NCBI RefSeq assembly: GCF_000003815.2
Contig: NC_049979.1
Span: 19,523,686-19,587,685, forward strand
Origin: Branchiostoma floridae
Taxonomy: Eukaryota; Chordata; Leptocardii; Amphioxiformes; Branchiostomatidae
DNA: 64,000 nt
Direction of reading: 5' to 3'
Made by a program: the position numbers and the translations under genes. Shown in pieces: positions 38,201-50,370 of this stretch. Position 1 is the first letter of the stretch. Every line of letters begins with the position of its first letter. The notes below the pieces were generated by a model that saw nothing but the letters and a program-made list of their open reading frames with translations, did no database searches and was not told the origin of the DNA.

Positions 38201-41200
38201 AGACAAGACCTAATCATGATGAAGATCGGGCTATGATAAATATATGTCCTTGTTCAATGGCGCTAGAAGAAACACGCTAATACAAAAAGTGAAATATAAC
38301 ATACCTCCATAGACCTCCACTTCACATAGTGTGAGAATCCTATATGCACCAGCAAGAGTTATCCCTACGTATCGACCCGTCTGTCCGCCACAGATGGTAG
38401 TAATGATGATGTTTCTGCCTGATACCGACTGTGCACCAGCACATGGAGGATTGCTCACCACGTTCAATCTGTCCCCAACGTAAACCCGGAGGTCATTCGG
38501 CCACCCCGAGGTGTAGACAACCACACGATCTACACACTTGGTGCTGCCCAGGTCGACTCGCCACCATGGGTTGGATTCCGCGGAGGTGTAGGTACACGTT
38601 CCCATGCCCCACCAGGGGTTCCTGTTGCCGTCTACTGCACGGTCTGCATGGCCTTCAAGTGCAGTACTCGACTGAATCGCGGGCTGGTTGAAGGCCATGT
38701 TGCTACGGCTACTTGCAGCTTGACAGAAAAAAAGGACACTGATGCATCTACCAACAAAACGTTACTGATGGGAAATTCATATCTGTAGTTCATGAGTCGA
38801 TATGGTCAGAATTTTTGTACTTGGCGTCGCATTGGATGCTAGTCAATTGTTAAGCACGCTGCCAGTACTCACATAATTCAATCACTCAACAACAGTTGTA
38901 TAGTACCTACCAAAGCTACATGTCGGCCCTGGCATGATGACGGCTGGAGTCGATTGTTCCATATCTTGACCTGCACAAAGCCGTACTGATCATCTCATGT
39001 CTAACCAACGCTTGACAAAACGTGTATGAAGAAATACATTGCAGCAATAGACAACATATAGCATCATAGATAATTTACCACACACAAACACACACACACA
39101 CGTATAATGTTAACCACCAACTGCCACACACTAAGACGACACATATACATGTACTAACATAAATAATATCAAGCGTACACAGAACACTGAACACACTACC
39201 AAAAATGTTTTTCTTGTGTATCTTGTTTTTCTTCCTCACAGAAAATTTATCTTCCAGGAAGAAAATTATTTTGTCCCGAAGAAATCTTAGAAAAACGTGT
39301 TTGTCCATGGGGCAAGCAAAATTTTTGCTTGAATTTTTGAGATTAATATTCTTACACCAAGAATACTTTTCTTACATCAAGAGCAAAAATTCTTGTATTT
39401 CTTAAGAGTTATTAAAAAAGCAAGCATTTCTAGAATTTTTTTCTTGCATCATAAGAAAAAACAAGCAGATTTTGCTTAAAGTTACATAAAATTCTTAGGT
39501 GTGAGAAAAATTTTCTTCACCAAAGAAGAATAAGAAAATTGTTCTTCACGTGAGAATTAAGATTTTTTGGTAGTTTCCTGTTTTGCTTAGAATTTTATTC
39601 TACATTTTCTTCTTGCAAGAATATTTTTCTTCATATAAGAATTGTCCATGGGGTAAGCAAAACAAGAAAAAATCATTTTTGGCAGTGCATATAGAATTCC
39701 CTCACTTACTATGCAAATTTAGTCCTGATTTGCATGATTTGCATCTCGCTATGTACATCTCGTCTAAGCTACGCACATGTAGAATACCATGGAAACCATA
39801 ACCCTTGCCTTGAAATACATTCAAACCAATGCCCTCCGCAGTTCTTCCTTACATCTAAAGCGATTTATTACTTTTAAAAATCTAGATCACAGAAAGCCCA
39901 TGACCTTAAAACATGAACATCTGATGCCGTACCAAGGTTGGCCACCGGGAGGCCCAAAACGAACTTGACCATCAGATCAACATCACCTAACCAGGTATCA
40001 AGTAGTATGGAAATCGCTCGAAACGTTCCGGAACGGCACACTCGCAGACACAAGGGAGCCCAGTGCAAAACTATACCTCCATTTTCATGGAGGTCAAGCC
40101 TACCTGTTGTACTGAACACGGACATTCTCCAGGTCCCTCCGCAGATTTCGTAATTATTTCCGCTGCATGGATGGTTACATTCATCCTCTGGAAGACGATT
40201 TCCTACGTTGTTGAAGTTTCCCTCTGTCCCACAGAAACATTCTTTGGAGTACTCGGTGCCTGTTAAAGTAAATGATCAAAAGATGTCACGAAACACTGAA
40301 CGTATTACTTGCACTTTACCCAACTAAGTCGTTATACATGCTCCTTCATAGGACCGTGCTCAGAAGTACTAAATACTCATCAGTTCACTTGTCATCAGTG
40401 GACTTCTGTTTTGGGTCAGGACAGTTTTCAGAGCCCTGTGTCTTCAAACTAGACTTACTCGCGTATCAGTCAAATATGACTGGAGGTGACTTAAGTCATG
40501 TTCAAAGGGGTTATGCTGTTTGTAAATTGTAAGGCTTGGTCGATATCAACCTTCTCATTGCAAGTGGTCAGATCAAGAACATTTAAATAAACTAAAGTAA
40601 TCTTAAGTTTGACATATGAGCACGTTGTCGATAACGACGTTCTTGGCCTGATATCTACATTTAGTATCTCACCGTGCGAAAAAAAATGTAGTTTTGAATG
40701 GGATATCAATGCAGCTACTACGCAGAGTCACAGAGTACAATGACGTACCTATTGTTACTGTTCACACAGGGATTAATCATTCATAACAGTCTCTGTGAAA
40801 CGATTAGTCTGTGTTCCTTCGTGCAAACATTCCGATAAGCGTTTAGCATCATAAAAACATAATGAAGGAAGATCCAGGCGAGTACCTTCAGTTTAGATTA
40901 ATGATTCTCTAAACAATTTGGACACTTACCTGCATAAGGGTAGCCATTACGTCTGCAGTGTTGCCTACACAGAGCATTCGTCATCGACGTGGCCGAATCA
41001 AGTCGAGCGTTCGGAAACTTACGCTCGCGTGTGTCCTCAAAACAACCATGGTACTGCTGGGCAAAAGTTTCTTCTATATGAGGATACAACAATAGGAGAA
41101 TATTGATTAAACCGTGTGGTGTTGTGGCCCTCATATGAATATCAAAGATTATTTTCAAATTACTTATCATGGACGTTTTCATTGTTACGAGCTGTGACAG

Positions 41201-42868
41201 TTAATGTAGATATCGTTTAACATTACTTCCTCAACATGCAAAGTTATTTCGTTGGCGACAATACAAGTTACTTGAGTCTGACCTGTAATCTGATAAACTT
41301 CATTTGCCCATGGACCACCTTCGCCGTCCGCTGCACAGGCTCTAGATGGTCCGTGCTTGTAGTAGGTGTTGTGCCCATCATCAGACCCAGCACACCAGCC
41401 GCCATTTTGCACAGCAAACACGGTAAACCCACGAGAACGTGCTACCTGGTAACACTTTTCTATGGGGTTTTGACGCACATGGTAACTTCCATCCAAGCGT
41501 GGATCTGTCTCCTCGAGTGTTGGTATGGCTCGGTCACCAGTGTCCTTCCAACAACCCAGGCTTACGTACTCAGGGCCTCCACTTACTGTGCGATAGGAGA
41601 TAGTATTTTTCCTTACATAATCATAGCTAAAATGGCTCAATACAACGTTCCAAAAGATCTTTATCAAATATACCGACAATGGCACACACGCACACAAGTA
41701 TGTGCTTGCAAAAAACACAAACCAATTTCATCGTCTATCAATGACATTTAATATTAGTATAGAATCCTGTGTGCAAATTACAAAATAGGGGGAAATCAGA
41801 GATAACTAGAGTGCTATAACTGCGTAGTCAATTCCATGGTCCAAGACACCGCATGGGGTTTTCAATGATATCGATACTATTGTCATATGATTGTAAATTA
41901 TTTTGAATATTGATGGCTATTTAGAAAAAAGTAAATACGGGAATACCATGTTTTAGAAATGGTTTCCATAGTTTACAAACATTTCTTAAGTTCTTTTCAG
42001 AATGCATTCCAAACATAGATTAATTTGTTTCAACTTAACAAACATTTTGAAATAATGATATTTGCCCATCGCCCCCTAACGAGCCGCTAATCATGTTTGG
42101 GCTGAGGACCGCTGACAGCACAGCAAGTCACAGTGGCTGTCTGCGGTCAACAGCCCAGGTCAGGGACATGCCCAAGTCCAGAGGATAAGCACAATAACTA
42201 AAACTGCGCTGTTCGTCCAATGACAATGAAACCCATAGAAACAGATACTGATTTAGAAGGATATTAACTTCTCCCAGCAATGAGCAACTTGCAGTTCTGG
42301 GGAAAAAACTTCGCTTTCTGCACCTTGTAATGGGGAGGACCGATGATGATCATGATGTTGAGTATATAGAATACACCAGCCAATTATTCCACGTAAAACC
42401 AATACGATATTCCCAAAGTTCCTCCATATGTTGTTATGTATCAGTAGTTACCACGCTCTGTACCTTGCGCAATAAAATGATGATATAATCATACCCTGTC
42501 CATTAATACCCTGTCCATACACCTTTCATATACAATTCTATACAAACACTAGACAATGTTAACGTTATACATTCCTGACGCATCATACTTTTATCCACAT
42601 TAATGTCATTGTGATAGATTCCATAGCTTGGATAGAGTTATCTTTCCTGCTATTCATAAAATAGTTTACTTATTTAGAATCGTATTTTTTTTTTCTCAAT
42701 CAATCAATGTTTTATTCAGTAAGTTTCTCGCGGGCAAACACCCGAATGTCGACCTTAAATCAACAGTAACCTAGCTGCCATGAACGAGTACGTACAAGTT
42801 GCCATACATTGTACCTGATACCATTGTCGTGGCAATGAAGTTCCCTCTGTCCAGAACACTGAAGTACA

Positions 42869-42960
<92 letters not shown>

Positions 42961-42961
42961 A

Positions 42962-43006
<45 letters not shown>

Positions 43007-43515
43007 CTGAATCTGGAACTGAATCGATGGATCTGATGATTTGGAGCATTTGTAACTGCATGTATATCCCGCTCGTCCTGAACAAGACATGCGATATTTT
43101 GCCCAACCGGTAACCCCTGCTATTTGGCAGGGTTTACATGTCTGACGTATCTGCTTCATTTGTATCGCACAGCGAAGGTTTATTTTTTGCAAAGGCTATT
43201 ATAAAAACTAAAAATAGGTTAAAGGCTTATGTCCTATTTATAGATCCTGGAAAAAAAACTATTTATGTGTTACAAACAGTGCGTGGTGTTAAAGGTAGTA
43301 ATTCAAGACCATGTGCGTCTTGAATGCTTGTAGAGGGGAAAAACAAAATTCATTCCCAACTATGACTGCACTTGCATCATGAGCAATAAAATGGATCTAT
43401 GAAGTTGCTCGTGTTAAACTATTCTTTAACACTTACCAGAATCAGAGTCTGTCCCGGCAATACTCACTACATGTACGTGTATCAGCAGCAAAATGGTCGC
43501 CAAGCTGACAGCCAT
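32208..43515 (-). CDS. Lectin receptor A (GCWKD domain, WSC, fucolectin, TM, Tyr-repeat tail)
   Basis: Seventeen exons in transcript order: 43437-43515, 41283-41585, 40930-41073, 40104-40259, 38911-38970, 38305-38718, 37949-38023, 37788-37841, 37412-37480, 36888-36956, 35044-35183, 34592-34752, 33630-33766, 33218-33332, 32907-32940, 32493-32669, 32208-32243. They total 2223 nt (740 aa) in frame. A signal peptide is followed by a domain with LGCWKDTGDRAIP (27-127), a WSC domain over two exons (128-227; CFEDTRERKF, CFCGTEG, CSGNNYEICGG), a linker, and a fucolectin/F5-8C-like domain (248-385; NQPAIQSST, NPWWRVDLG, LTLCEVEVYGG). Four short Ser/Thr exons follow, then a membrane-proximal module (475-620) with furin-like RKKRQ near 536-540, a helix starting WLIGVICAIVVVII, and an 88-residue tail with three VDN(I/V)IY repeats ending QYETIN. 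The transcript runs toward adhesion GPCR 2. It is probably a carbohydrate-binding surface receptor; the signalling role is inferred. Confidence 0.9.
35302..36568 (+). mobile_element. Degenerate Tc1/mariner transposon
   Basis: Inverted termini CACTCGGCACAAAAAGTTTG and CACTCAGCACAAAAAGTTTG (right end, reverse complement) are flanked by TA at 35300-35301 and 36569-36570. The inverted similarity runs about 240 bp in from each end. The interior retains transposase traces on the + strand in broken frames (GGGGSVVVWGG, and QDYNTSPHRART resembling the QDNA.PH.A motif), with stop codons, so it is inactive. It lies in an intron of gene A between the last Ser/Thr exon and the membrane-proximal module. 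A second partial copy of the subterminal repeat sits near 36130-36240. Confidence 0.85.
39194..39687. mobile_element. MITE with CACT(A/G)CC termini
   Basis: The ends CACTACCAAAAATG and CATTTTTGGCAGTG are inverted copies. The interior is dominated by TTCTTG and CAAGAA words, and GTCCATGGGG(C/T)AAGCAAA occurs twice. CACTA/CACTG ends recall EnSpm or Chapaev elements, but no clear target duplication was found. It lies in an intron of gene A. Confidence 0.55.
41835..42010. mobile_element. Possible relative of the 5500-6195 MITE
   Basis: The sequence around TCCAAGACACCGCATGGGG resembles the terminus of the MITE at 5500-6195, and the following AT-rich stretch is loosely similar. The second terminus was not found, so the call is weak. 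It lies in the first intron of gene A. Confidence 0.3.
42871..43004. repeat. (CA)n microsatellite
   Basis: About 130 bp of nearly pure CA dinucleotides with a few AT or AA interruptions, in the first intron of gene A. Cys/Val-repeat and Thr/His-repeat frames across it are artefacts. Confidence 0.97.
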
Positions 43516-43699
43516 GTTCACACATAACACATCAGGTAATCCAGTGCTCATAACAGGTTGTCCCTCTGGCAAAAGAGGAAGCTCCACCCTAAGCTTAGAC
43601 CATTCCTCGAAACAGGAACATTAAACATGTACTGTGATTACAAACAATAGCTTATCACTAAAAGAAAGATCCTCAAAATGGACGAACTTATTCGCTCTC

Positions 43700-43910
43700 G
43701 ACAAGGAAGTGAAGTTCTTCCCTACCTGAGTTATGCGACCTCTGACATGTAATTTACATGTCCTGAAAACACCTTTGCTTGGCGTAGTTCTGCTTTGTTT
43801 GGTGCCAGTTGACCTGAGGCTATTTTTTTGTTGACGAACGAGTACTTTTTAAGTGACGTATATGAACATGTACCAGTAGTATCGATGACCTTGAAGGTAA
43901 AAAGGCATCT
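43700..43910 (-). promoter_or_regulatory. Conserved upstream block of gene A (possible 5' UTR exon)
   Basis: This region matches the blocks upstream of B (49655-49855) and C (63896-64000), with shared words such as GTTCTTCCCTACCTG, GACCTCTGACA and GTCCTGA on the + strand. On the - strand the CCCTAC reads as CAG|GTAGGG, a possible splice donor of a non-coding first exon. Similarity across three paralogs supports function or recent duplication. Confidence 0.5.
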
Positions 43911-44741
43911 ATATAATTCAAGACTGATGCATGTAAGTTTGTAGGATCAGTATTGCGGTCATTAAACAACTAAAGATACTTCCCTAAGGCACAATCTGTG
44001 GAAGATTGCTCACTAGTTGATTATACGTGGCCTAAGGACTTTAAGCATTTGCCACGACACCTAGGGATACGTGTACGAAGCATATGCAAAATCTTAAGCC
44101 CTAAGCAATAAGTATGGTTAGCCAATATAATTATGAATTGTCCGTAAAGCACTTTCAGAATGGCAGAAAGTATATCTATACGTCTAATAGATAAATCAGA
44201 ACAATCTACACAGATTGTAATACCTCTTTGGAAAAAAAGATTATTATAAAGAGACTCACAGCTTAGTTACCATTTCATAAATAATATTCATCTTTAGTCG
44301 CGGAAACAGAAACAGGAACAAATTAAACAATAATGATTAAAAACATTATTATATATTAGCAATGTCTTCACAGCGGACAAACAAGTTTTTTTTTTTTTAA
44401 ATTTGTATTTTCTTTATGTGCAAAATCTTTTTTCTTCAACATAAAAATGTGAAAACTACCCCACAAGGCAGTACTACAGAAAAAAAAATTCACGACTTTT
44501 GTACTTTCTATCTAAGGCCACAGCAAGTGAAGTTTATGGATGACATCCTCTGCAGACTACAAAAATTATGATGAATGAAGAAATTTATTGTAAATTTCTG
44601 CCCTTCTGGGTTAAGCACAGGCCACATGTTAACAATCATATACATATTTGTGTACAAATCTACTCCAGTACAATCGACTTCCTCTCGGTTCTTGGTAATC
44701 ACATATATGTAGTGTGCTGTATGATTAGTTAGGTTAATCGG

Positions 44742-44951
44742 TTAATCGAAGACTGTAAGGAATATAAATTTCACTTTATTATTCAAGTATCTGCAGTGGT
44801 GAAATTTACTTACCACATAGCCGAATACAATTATGATTCTATCGCTATTATACAAAGGACAATCTACAGTAAAATCTACTTCATCTTCTACTTTACCTAA
44901 ACTACAAAATCGGCAGATTCTTTGGTCTAGAGGGGCGTGGTTATGTGACAA
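44742..44951 (-). mobile_element. Non-LTR retrotransposon 3' fragment
   Basis: The - strand frame has RICRFCSLGKVEDEVDFTVD followed by CPLYNSDR. This matches the C-terminal R.C.FC....VEDE.HF...CP.Y...R pattern of some LINE proteins. Only this end remains. It lies between genes A and B. Confidence 0.65.
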
Positions 44952-45750
44952 CTGATTCTTAGTTTTGTGATGGTAGATCTATGGCGTACATTAACAGTCT
45001 TAAAATATTATTCTTCGCTATAAGATTCTTTTGATAATCTGTACGTTAGAAGTTTATTTTTAGCATTACAAAATAAAGATATAAGGCAAAAAAGAACAAG
45101 ATGGCAACTACACTCATGACTTCCATGGTGGTGCCACTTTTACAACTATCCAACAAGTTTCATTTCTACAACTACAGTCATACCTACCTTGTTAGTGTCA
45201 CTACTACAAGCTGTACAATCATTAGACTACAACACATTTTTTCTACTTTCTCGTCATTTCGACCATCTCCGAAGAAGAAATCAAGTTTTTATGAAATCAG
45301 GCCAAAATTGACGAGCGCGCTGATCATCCATAAAATTTACTTACTGTGGCCTAAGGTATATCCTTTACGCTCAATGCCTATAAACTAACGTCCCAGTATG
45401 TTGGGGTTTATATCACAGAAACCATGCTAAGTCCCCCTGGTTAAAATAATTTTGAGCGATGTTGAGAATTTCGTCTCAGTCATCAAGTGTAATGAAAAGC
45501 ATGCATCAATTTCAAGTTGGAAAATAGAAACATACACTTGAAGGGTGCCTTTTTTTTACAGATGACTCAATACTCCCAATGGGAAAGGTATGGAGTGACT
45601 TAAAAGGTGACTAAAATGATTTTGCTCTTGCATAATAAAGTATGTTATCCGTATAGCAAATTGTATGATTGTCATATTACATGCATTGGTTACTCATATG
45701 GATGTTAAGTAATTCTTAATGAACTGACAATGACCTCCAGATAGAAGAAC

Positions 45751-45756
45751 TTTATT
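45751..45756 (-). terminator. Candidate poly(A) signal of receptor B
   Basis: AATAAA on the - strand about 210 bases past the gene B stop codon. Confidence 0.5.
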
Positions 45757-45964
45757 GCACGACAATTGTACATTGCATACAATGCATTTCAACTACTATT
45801 ACACAAAGTACAAAATAGAGGTATAGGATAAAGCTTAACAGCCTAGTTAACATAACAATAAGGGTTAACATAATTCTTTGATATAGTATTGCAATGGGGA
45901 AGGCTACGATATAATGTAACATTTAAGGATTCTATTGGTCAACTGTAGATATGACGGTACTGTC

Positions 45965-48900
45965 CTAGTTGACACTCTCGTACTGAGACTCAGGTGTATT
46001 CTGCAGAGGTGAAACAAAATCGACTGTAAATTGACGGGTCGTACATAAGCGCGAATGAAATTAATCTACTGCCATTATATAAACTTTATTATTAATCTCC
46101 ATCTTTAAGTGCAAGGAGGATTTTGGCTAAGACACTACGGAGGTCAAAATTTATTTTATACAGCGATTGAATAATGAACTGTATCTAAGGTGAGAGAATT
46201 TGTGTTCTGCAGAACTCATGCACATGCACAAAGTACATTTGAAAAGTTTACCTCTCGATCATTCGTTTGGGAGTCTTGTCCTTCATAGATGACATTGTCC
46301 ACGGTCCCATCATCGCCGGCGTTGTAAATAACATTGTCCACGACACCCTCATCCTCGGTGTTGTAGATGATGTTGTCGACCGACCCGTCAGTAGCTGGGT
46401 GATCACGTCGCTTAGGTGTATCTAAGTTTGTCTACATGTAGGAAGATATTGATTGTGAGGTCCAAAGAAACCTGAAGGTGGTATCCCACTGCACCTATGC
46501 GGCACTGCGGGGTTCGTTCACTGCGGCACTGTTGTGTTAGTTTCTCCGATTTTTATAATTCAGATATTGCGCAATACGTAAAAGTATGACTTAGAAGACA
46601 ACAACATATACAAAACGTAAGAAAATTCGTCCTTTATCTCTGACATTCGTTGAGTATCTTTCGAACCCCGCAGTGCCGCATCGGTGCCCTAAGTGCAGTG
46701 AGATACCACCTTTAGCCCCGAAAGTGAAGGGAGCCACAGATGTAGTACTAGTACTAGTAGGTGATGACGATGACTCAATGAAGTATTAGGCACAATAATC
46801 AAGAATTGTTTTACAGAGGACACTTGATGAACTGATACTACAAAGCAAATTAACTGATATGTTCAACATTTCAGTGAGATGAGAAGAAAATCAGAAATGA
46901 AAGTTATGAATCATTGTCAGAACTTACCATTTCGTTTCCACTCTTCATCGGCATATTGACGCTGTAAACACAAAGCGTAGTCACTCAACAAACTTTGCAA
47001 ACCATGCCATAGAAAGTCTTGTATATCTTCATATCGTCACATCTTCATATAAGTACAGATATCGCGCTGGAAGTCTGGCGTTCTCAGAATACATCAACAT
47101 TGGGATGGCCGACCAGGCAAATAACTCCCAATACTGTTTATTAACTATAAGAGTTAAACTTCCCCTCTTTCCCTATATGCAAGTGTATTACTTACCAAGG
47201 CCTGTGTTTCGTTCGGCATAACAGAACGGTCACCAAGGCAATGATGATGATAACGACCACGGCAGCACAGATCACTCCAATCAGCCATGGGGGAGTTTTC
47301 TGTCCTTCACCTTTAGTAAAACAAAAGTTCTACTGACTTTCGATGATGCTCTGTACAACGAGCTGTATACTAGCACTACCACGACGATGTAGGGTCAAAA
47401 TCTAAATCGTCTTATGCAATTCCGTTACCTTCAGCATACAGAAGCTGTAGTCATTGAGGGACTTATAATGTAAAGAATATTGAGAAAAGAAGTAAAACTG
47501 ACAGTTGGACTTTACACCATGAGTAATCAGGTACATGGTATCGCATATTTACCGCTATTGTCAACACGACGAACCACTTCGCCATCTATGTTGATCGACA
47601 GATCTCCACTGCGAGCAAGTCGCCTCAAGATGGCTGCCTTTTCTCTGAGGTAAAAGAGAAGCAAAGTTGTTTACGTAAGTAAATATCAAAGGTCTTTCAT
47701 TCAAAGAACATGAAGAAATTTCATCCCTGATGATTTTTTTCTAGAGTTTTCTATCATAACTGTATTACGTATCTGACTTACTGCAGTAGATCCTCTGCCA
47801 TTTTTCTATCTCCCTGACTGACCAACGCAGTGAGCTGTATGGTCACGTTGATCGTAACTTCGTCACCGGCTTGGCGTTTATTGCGAGCACGGGTTCTGTC
47901 GGTAACGTTATGGAAGATCACGGCAATCTACACATCAGTGAAAAGATACATTTATGCTATATGTTGATAATGCTTCACATTTTACTTTTTCTTGGCTTTC
48001 ACAAGAACAGCGTATATCATATTAATAATGATAGAGGAATGCTTACTATTTGCTAAGTGATTGAAGAAGCCATGCAATTTATTATATAAAGTACATTCAG
48101 CCATTGATATAAAACATGGCAAGCGAGGCAAAAGTCTGGAGAATATGTTGCACAAATGTATATGTAGAAATACGTTACCCTGCATTGATCCACACAAATC
48201 AGCCTCTCCAAACTCTGTCTGATGGAGACTTCCAATGCAGACAGGTTCACCGAGCTCGGTGCTGTTAGCGTCAGGCTAACGTTTTCCGAGACAATCACTG
48301 GAGAAATTATTTGAGTAATAGTGTGACACAGTATTATACAATTCCAAATTTAGAGTTAGTATGCATTACCATTACAGCTAGATAAAAAACTGTTCAGATA
48401 TTGTGTGCTCAAAAACGACCTCACTTGTATTGCAACAGATAAATCAATTAAGCAATGTATGAATTGATTCTGAGTCTAACTTGTCGATCCTTTATTCATC
48501 ATTCTTACTTTCTCATTTGAAGATTTGGAAGAATCGATTTTTATCATATGACTGACTGGGAGAAGAATTTGTCAGGGATTTTGGGTTTGAATGGTCGCAA
48601 TGGTGAATGTTAACCATAGCGTGGATTGGCATGCAGTTATCATAATTCCCTAACAAAGTTATTGTCGATAACATCTATCAAGCAAAATAAACTAGTTTCA
48701 ACGAAATGACACTTACCAGTGCAGGAACAAGCAACCTCCAGATATTTGAATGTTCCCCCACAGGGATCTCCGAACACGCCATTATTGGCCGTCACTGAGC
48801 AGTTTCCTCTACCATTGCAGCTGTCGGTGACCACTTTCAGACTATTGGTGCTGTTACAGTTGGTAGTGCGCACAGGGCCACTACAGACACTGCTGGGGAG

Positions 48901-49095
48901 TATCCGGCCGTACAAGGCAGAGATGATGTTGATGTATTGCCCAGTGGGGCACCTCAGTGACAGGGTTTGATGTTCGCAAACTCGAGCCGTACTGTTAACT
49001 TCACACCATTCTAGAAAAGTTAAATGATTTCTACCACTTACAATATATCCAAGGAGGAAATCTGTATAGATGATAAATGTATTAGATAGTTGTAA

Positions 49096-49163
<68 letters not shown>

Positions 49164-49475
49164 TTTTATGTTTATTTTATGCCCATGAACCTAACCGGTG
49201 CGCTACTCGAGTAAAAGCTATCTGCACCTATACATGTATGTATCTGCACCTACTATGTCTAAGTCCCGCAATAATTTTCTCTTGTGTTTCTGTGTTTATT
49301 TCACGAACCGTAAGATTCGTAAAAAACATATTTCTGTTGACTTTCATTACGTGATAGATAAAACGTTTTCAATGATTATTCATTTGATATTTGTATACTT
49401 ACCAAAATCAGAGCTTGTCTCTCCGTTATTTACTACATATAGCAGTAGCAACATGGACGCCATCATGGTGGTCAT
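45965..49475 (-). CDS. Lectin receptor B (SUEL lectin, TM, Tyr-repeat tail)
   Basis: Nine exons in transcript order: 49403-49475, 48717-49010, 48179-48297, 47782-47927, 47553-47644, 47196-47310, 46928-46961, 46252-46431, 45965-46000. They sum to 1089 nt (362 aa plus stop) in frame. A signal peptide (1 to about 24) is followed by one galactose/rhamnose-binding SUEL-type lectin domain in a single phase-1/phase-1 exon (25-122; EWCEVNSTARVCEHQTLSLR, ALYGRILPSSVC, CNGRGNCSV, FGDPCGGTFKYLEVAC). Next come the membrane-proximal module (123-241) with RNKRQ near 177-181, a helix starting WLIGVICAAVVVII (in 242-279), and a tail with three VDN(I/V)IY repeats ending QYESVN. From the module onward it is exon-for-exon paralogous to gene A, and most exons have equal length. 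It probably binds sugars at the cell surface; signalling through tail tyrosines is inferred. Confidence 0.92.
46475..46713. mobile_element. Short inverted-repeat MITE
   Basis: The ends AAGGTGGTATCCCACTGCAC and GTGCAGTGAGATACCACCTT are inverted copies. A second inverted pair, GCGGCACTGCGGGGTTCG, sits inside. It is about 240 bp long with no coding capacity and lies in an intron of gene B between the tail exon and the 34-nt exon. The target duplication is unclear. Confidence 0.75.
49100..49160. repeat. (AT)n microsatellite
   Basis: About 60 bp of TA dinucleotides in the first intron of gene B. The corresponding intron of gene C has a short (TAC)n/AT-rich tract at 63390-63430. Confidence 0.9.
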
Positions 49476-49654
49476 GGTCGGTTGTACACATGCAGGAATG
49501 GTCCAGTATCTGAACAAATCTGGCATGTTGTTCTGCTGACAAGGAGGGGAAGACTTCCGACCGAATATAATCGGCGCTGGAATCAGGAACCGCGTACTAC
49601 GTTATGTTGTAAATAATACCATTTCCTCCTCAACATGGCACCCCACAAGGACTC

Positions 49655-49855
49655 AGTACAGTTCTTCCCTACCTGCGTCGTGCGCCCATGACCTCTGACA
49701 CGTAATTAATGTCCTGAGAACACCCCTCACATGGTGTAGTTTATCTTTCTTCGAAGTCAGTTGACCTCAAAATATCTCTTTTGTTGCTTACGAACAGGTT
49801 CTGTTAAGTGGCTGACTAACAATATCGCTGACCTTGTAGGCAAAGAAGGCATATT
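49655..49855 (-). promoter_or_regulatory. Conserved upstream block of gene B
   Basis: Matches the blocks upstream of A and C. The similarity extends over about 200 bp, from GTTCTTCCCTACCTG to a stretch ending near TATCGCTGACCTTG. The - strand again reads CAG|GTAGGG. It is a possible non-coding first exon and promoter-proximal region. Confidence 0.5.
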
Positions 49856-50370
49856 TCTCGTGTATCTGCATCATTCAAAGCTTTTCTGGGCATAGATTAT
49901 TTTAAAAATGATATTATTGTGATCTTTGTCGTTCCCGAGGCTGTCAATTATACCATAATCTCAACGTATTTTCATATAGACGAAAACAACAACAAAAGGC
50001 ACACCCCCTACGGCACATTCTGTCGAAGATTTGATTGTCTGTTGATTGAGTTTACGTCAGTTGTCAAGCCACCTGCCGATAATTGTACGAAGTACAGAAA
50101 ATCCCTACTCAGACTCACCGTCGGACGTACATTTGGAAATAGGTGTACATTTTCATTCGCATGGATACTCTATGTTCTTTTTCTGCCAAATATCAACAAA
50201 TACTATAGCGTAGAAGGCCAAACTATAGTTGTTTTAGCCCCTCCCCATTTATGAGCAGCAATGATCTACTCTACTTGAATTCCTTAAATATTGTTCCTCT
50301 GACCTTCAACCTTCTCTGTCCCTCAGCTGTTGTGGACTTTAAAAAAATACCTGCATTTTTTGCTTCATTA

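Larger units (their letters stand above)
43911..45964. other. Intergenic region between receptors A and B
   Basis: No coding exon was found apart from the LINE relic at 44742-44951. Near 45600-45720 there is a stretch that matches the 3' flanks of genes A and C. TTTATT at 45751-45756 reads as AATAAA on the - strand and is the likely poly(A) signal of gene B. Confidence 0.55.

Noticed and set aside
38431-38691. 86-residue + strand open frame
   Set aside because: Antisense shadow of the fucolectin exon of gene A.
41236-41751. 171-residue + strand open frame
   Set aside because: Antisense shadow of the GCWKD-domain exon (41283-41585) of gene A.
42755-43192. Open frames rich in Cys/Val or Thr/His
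   Set aside because: They run through the (CA)n microsatellite and have no splice or homology support.
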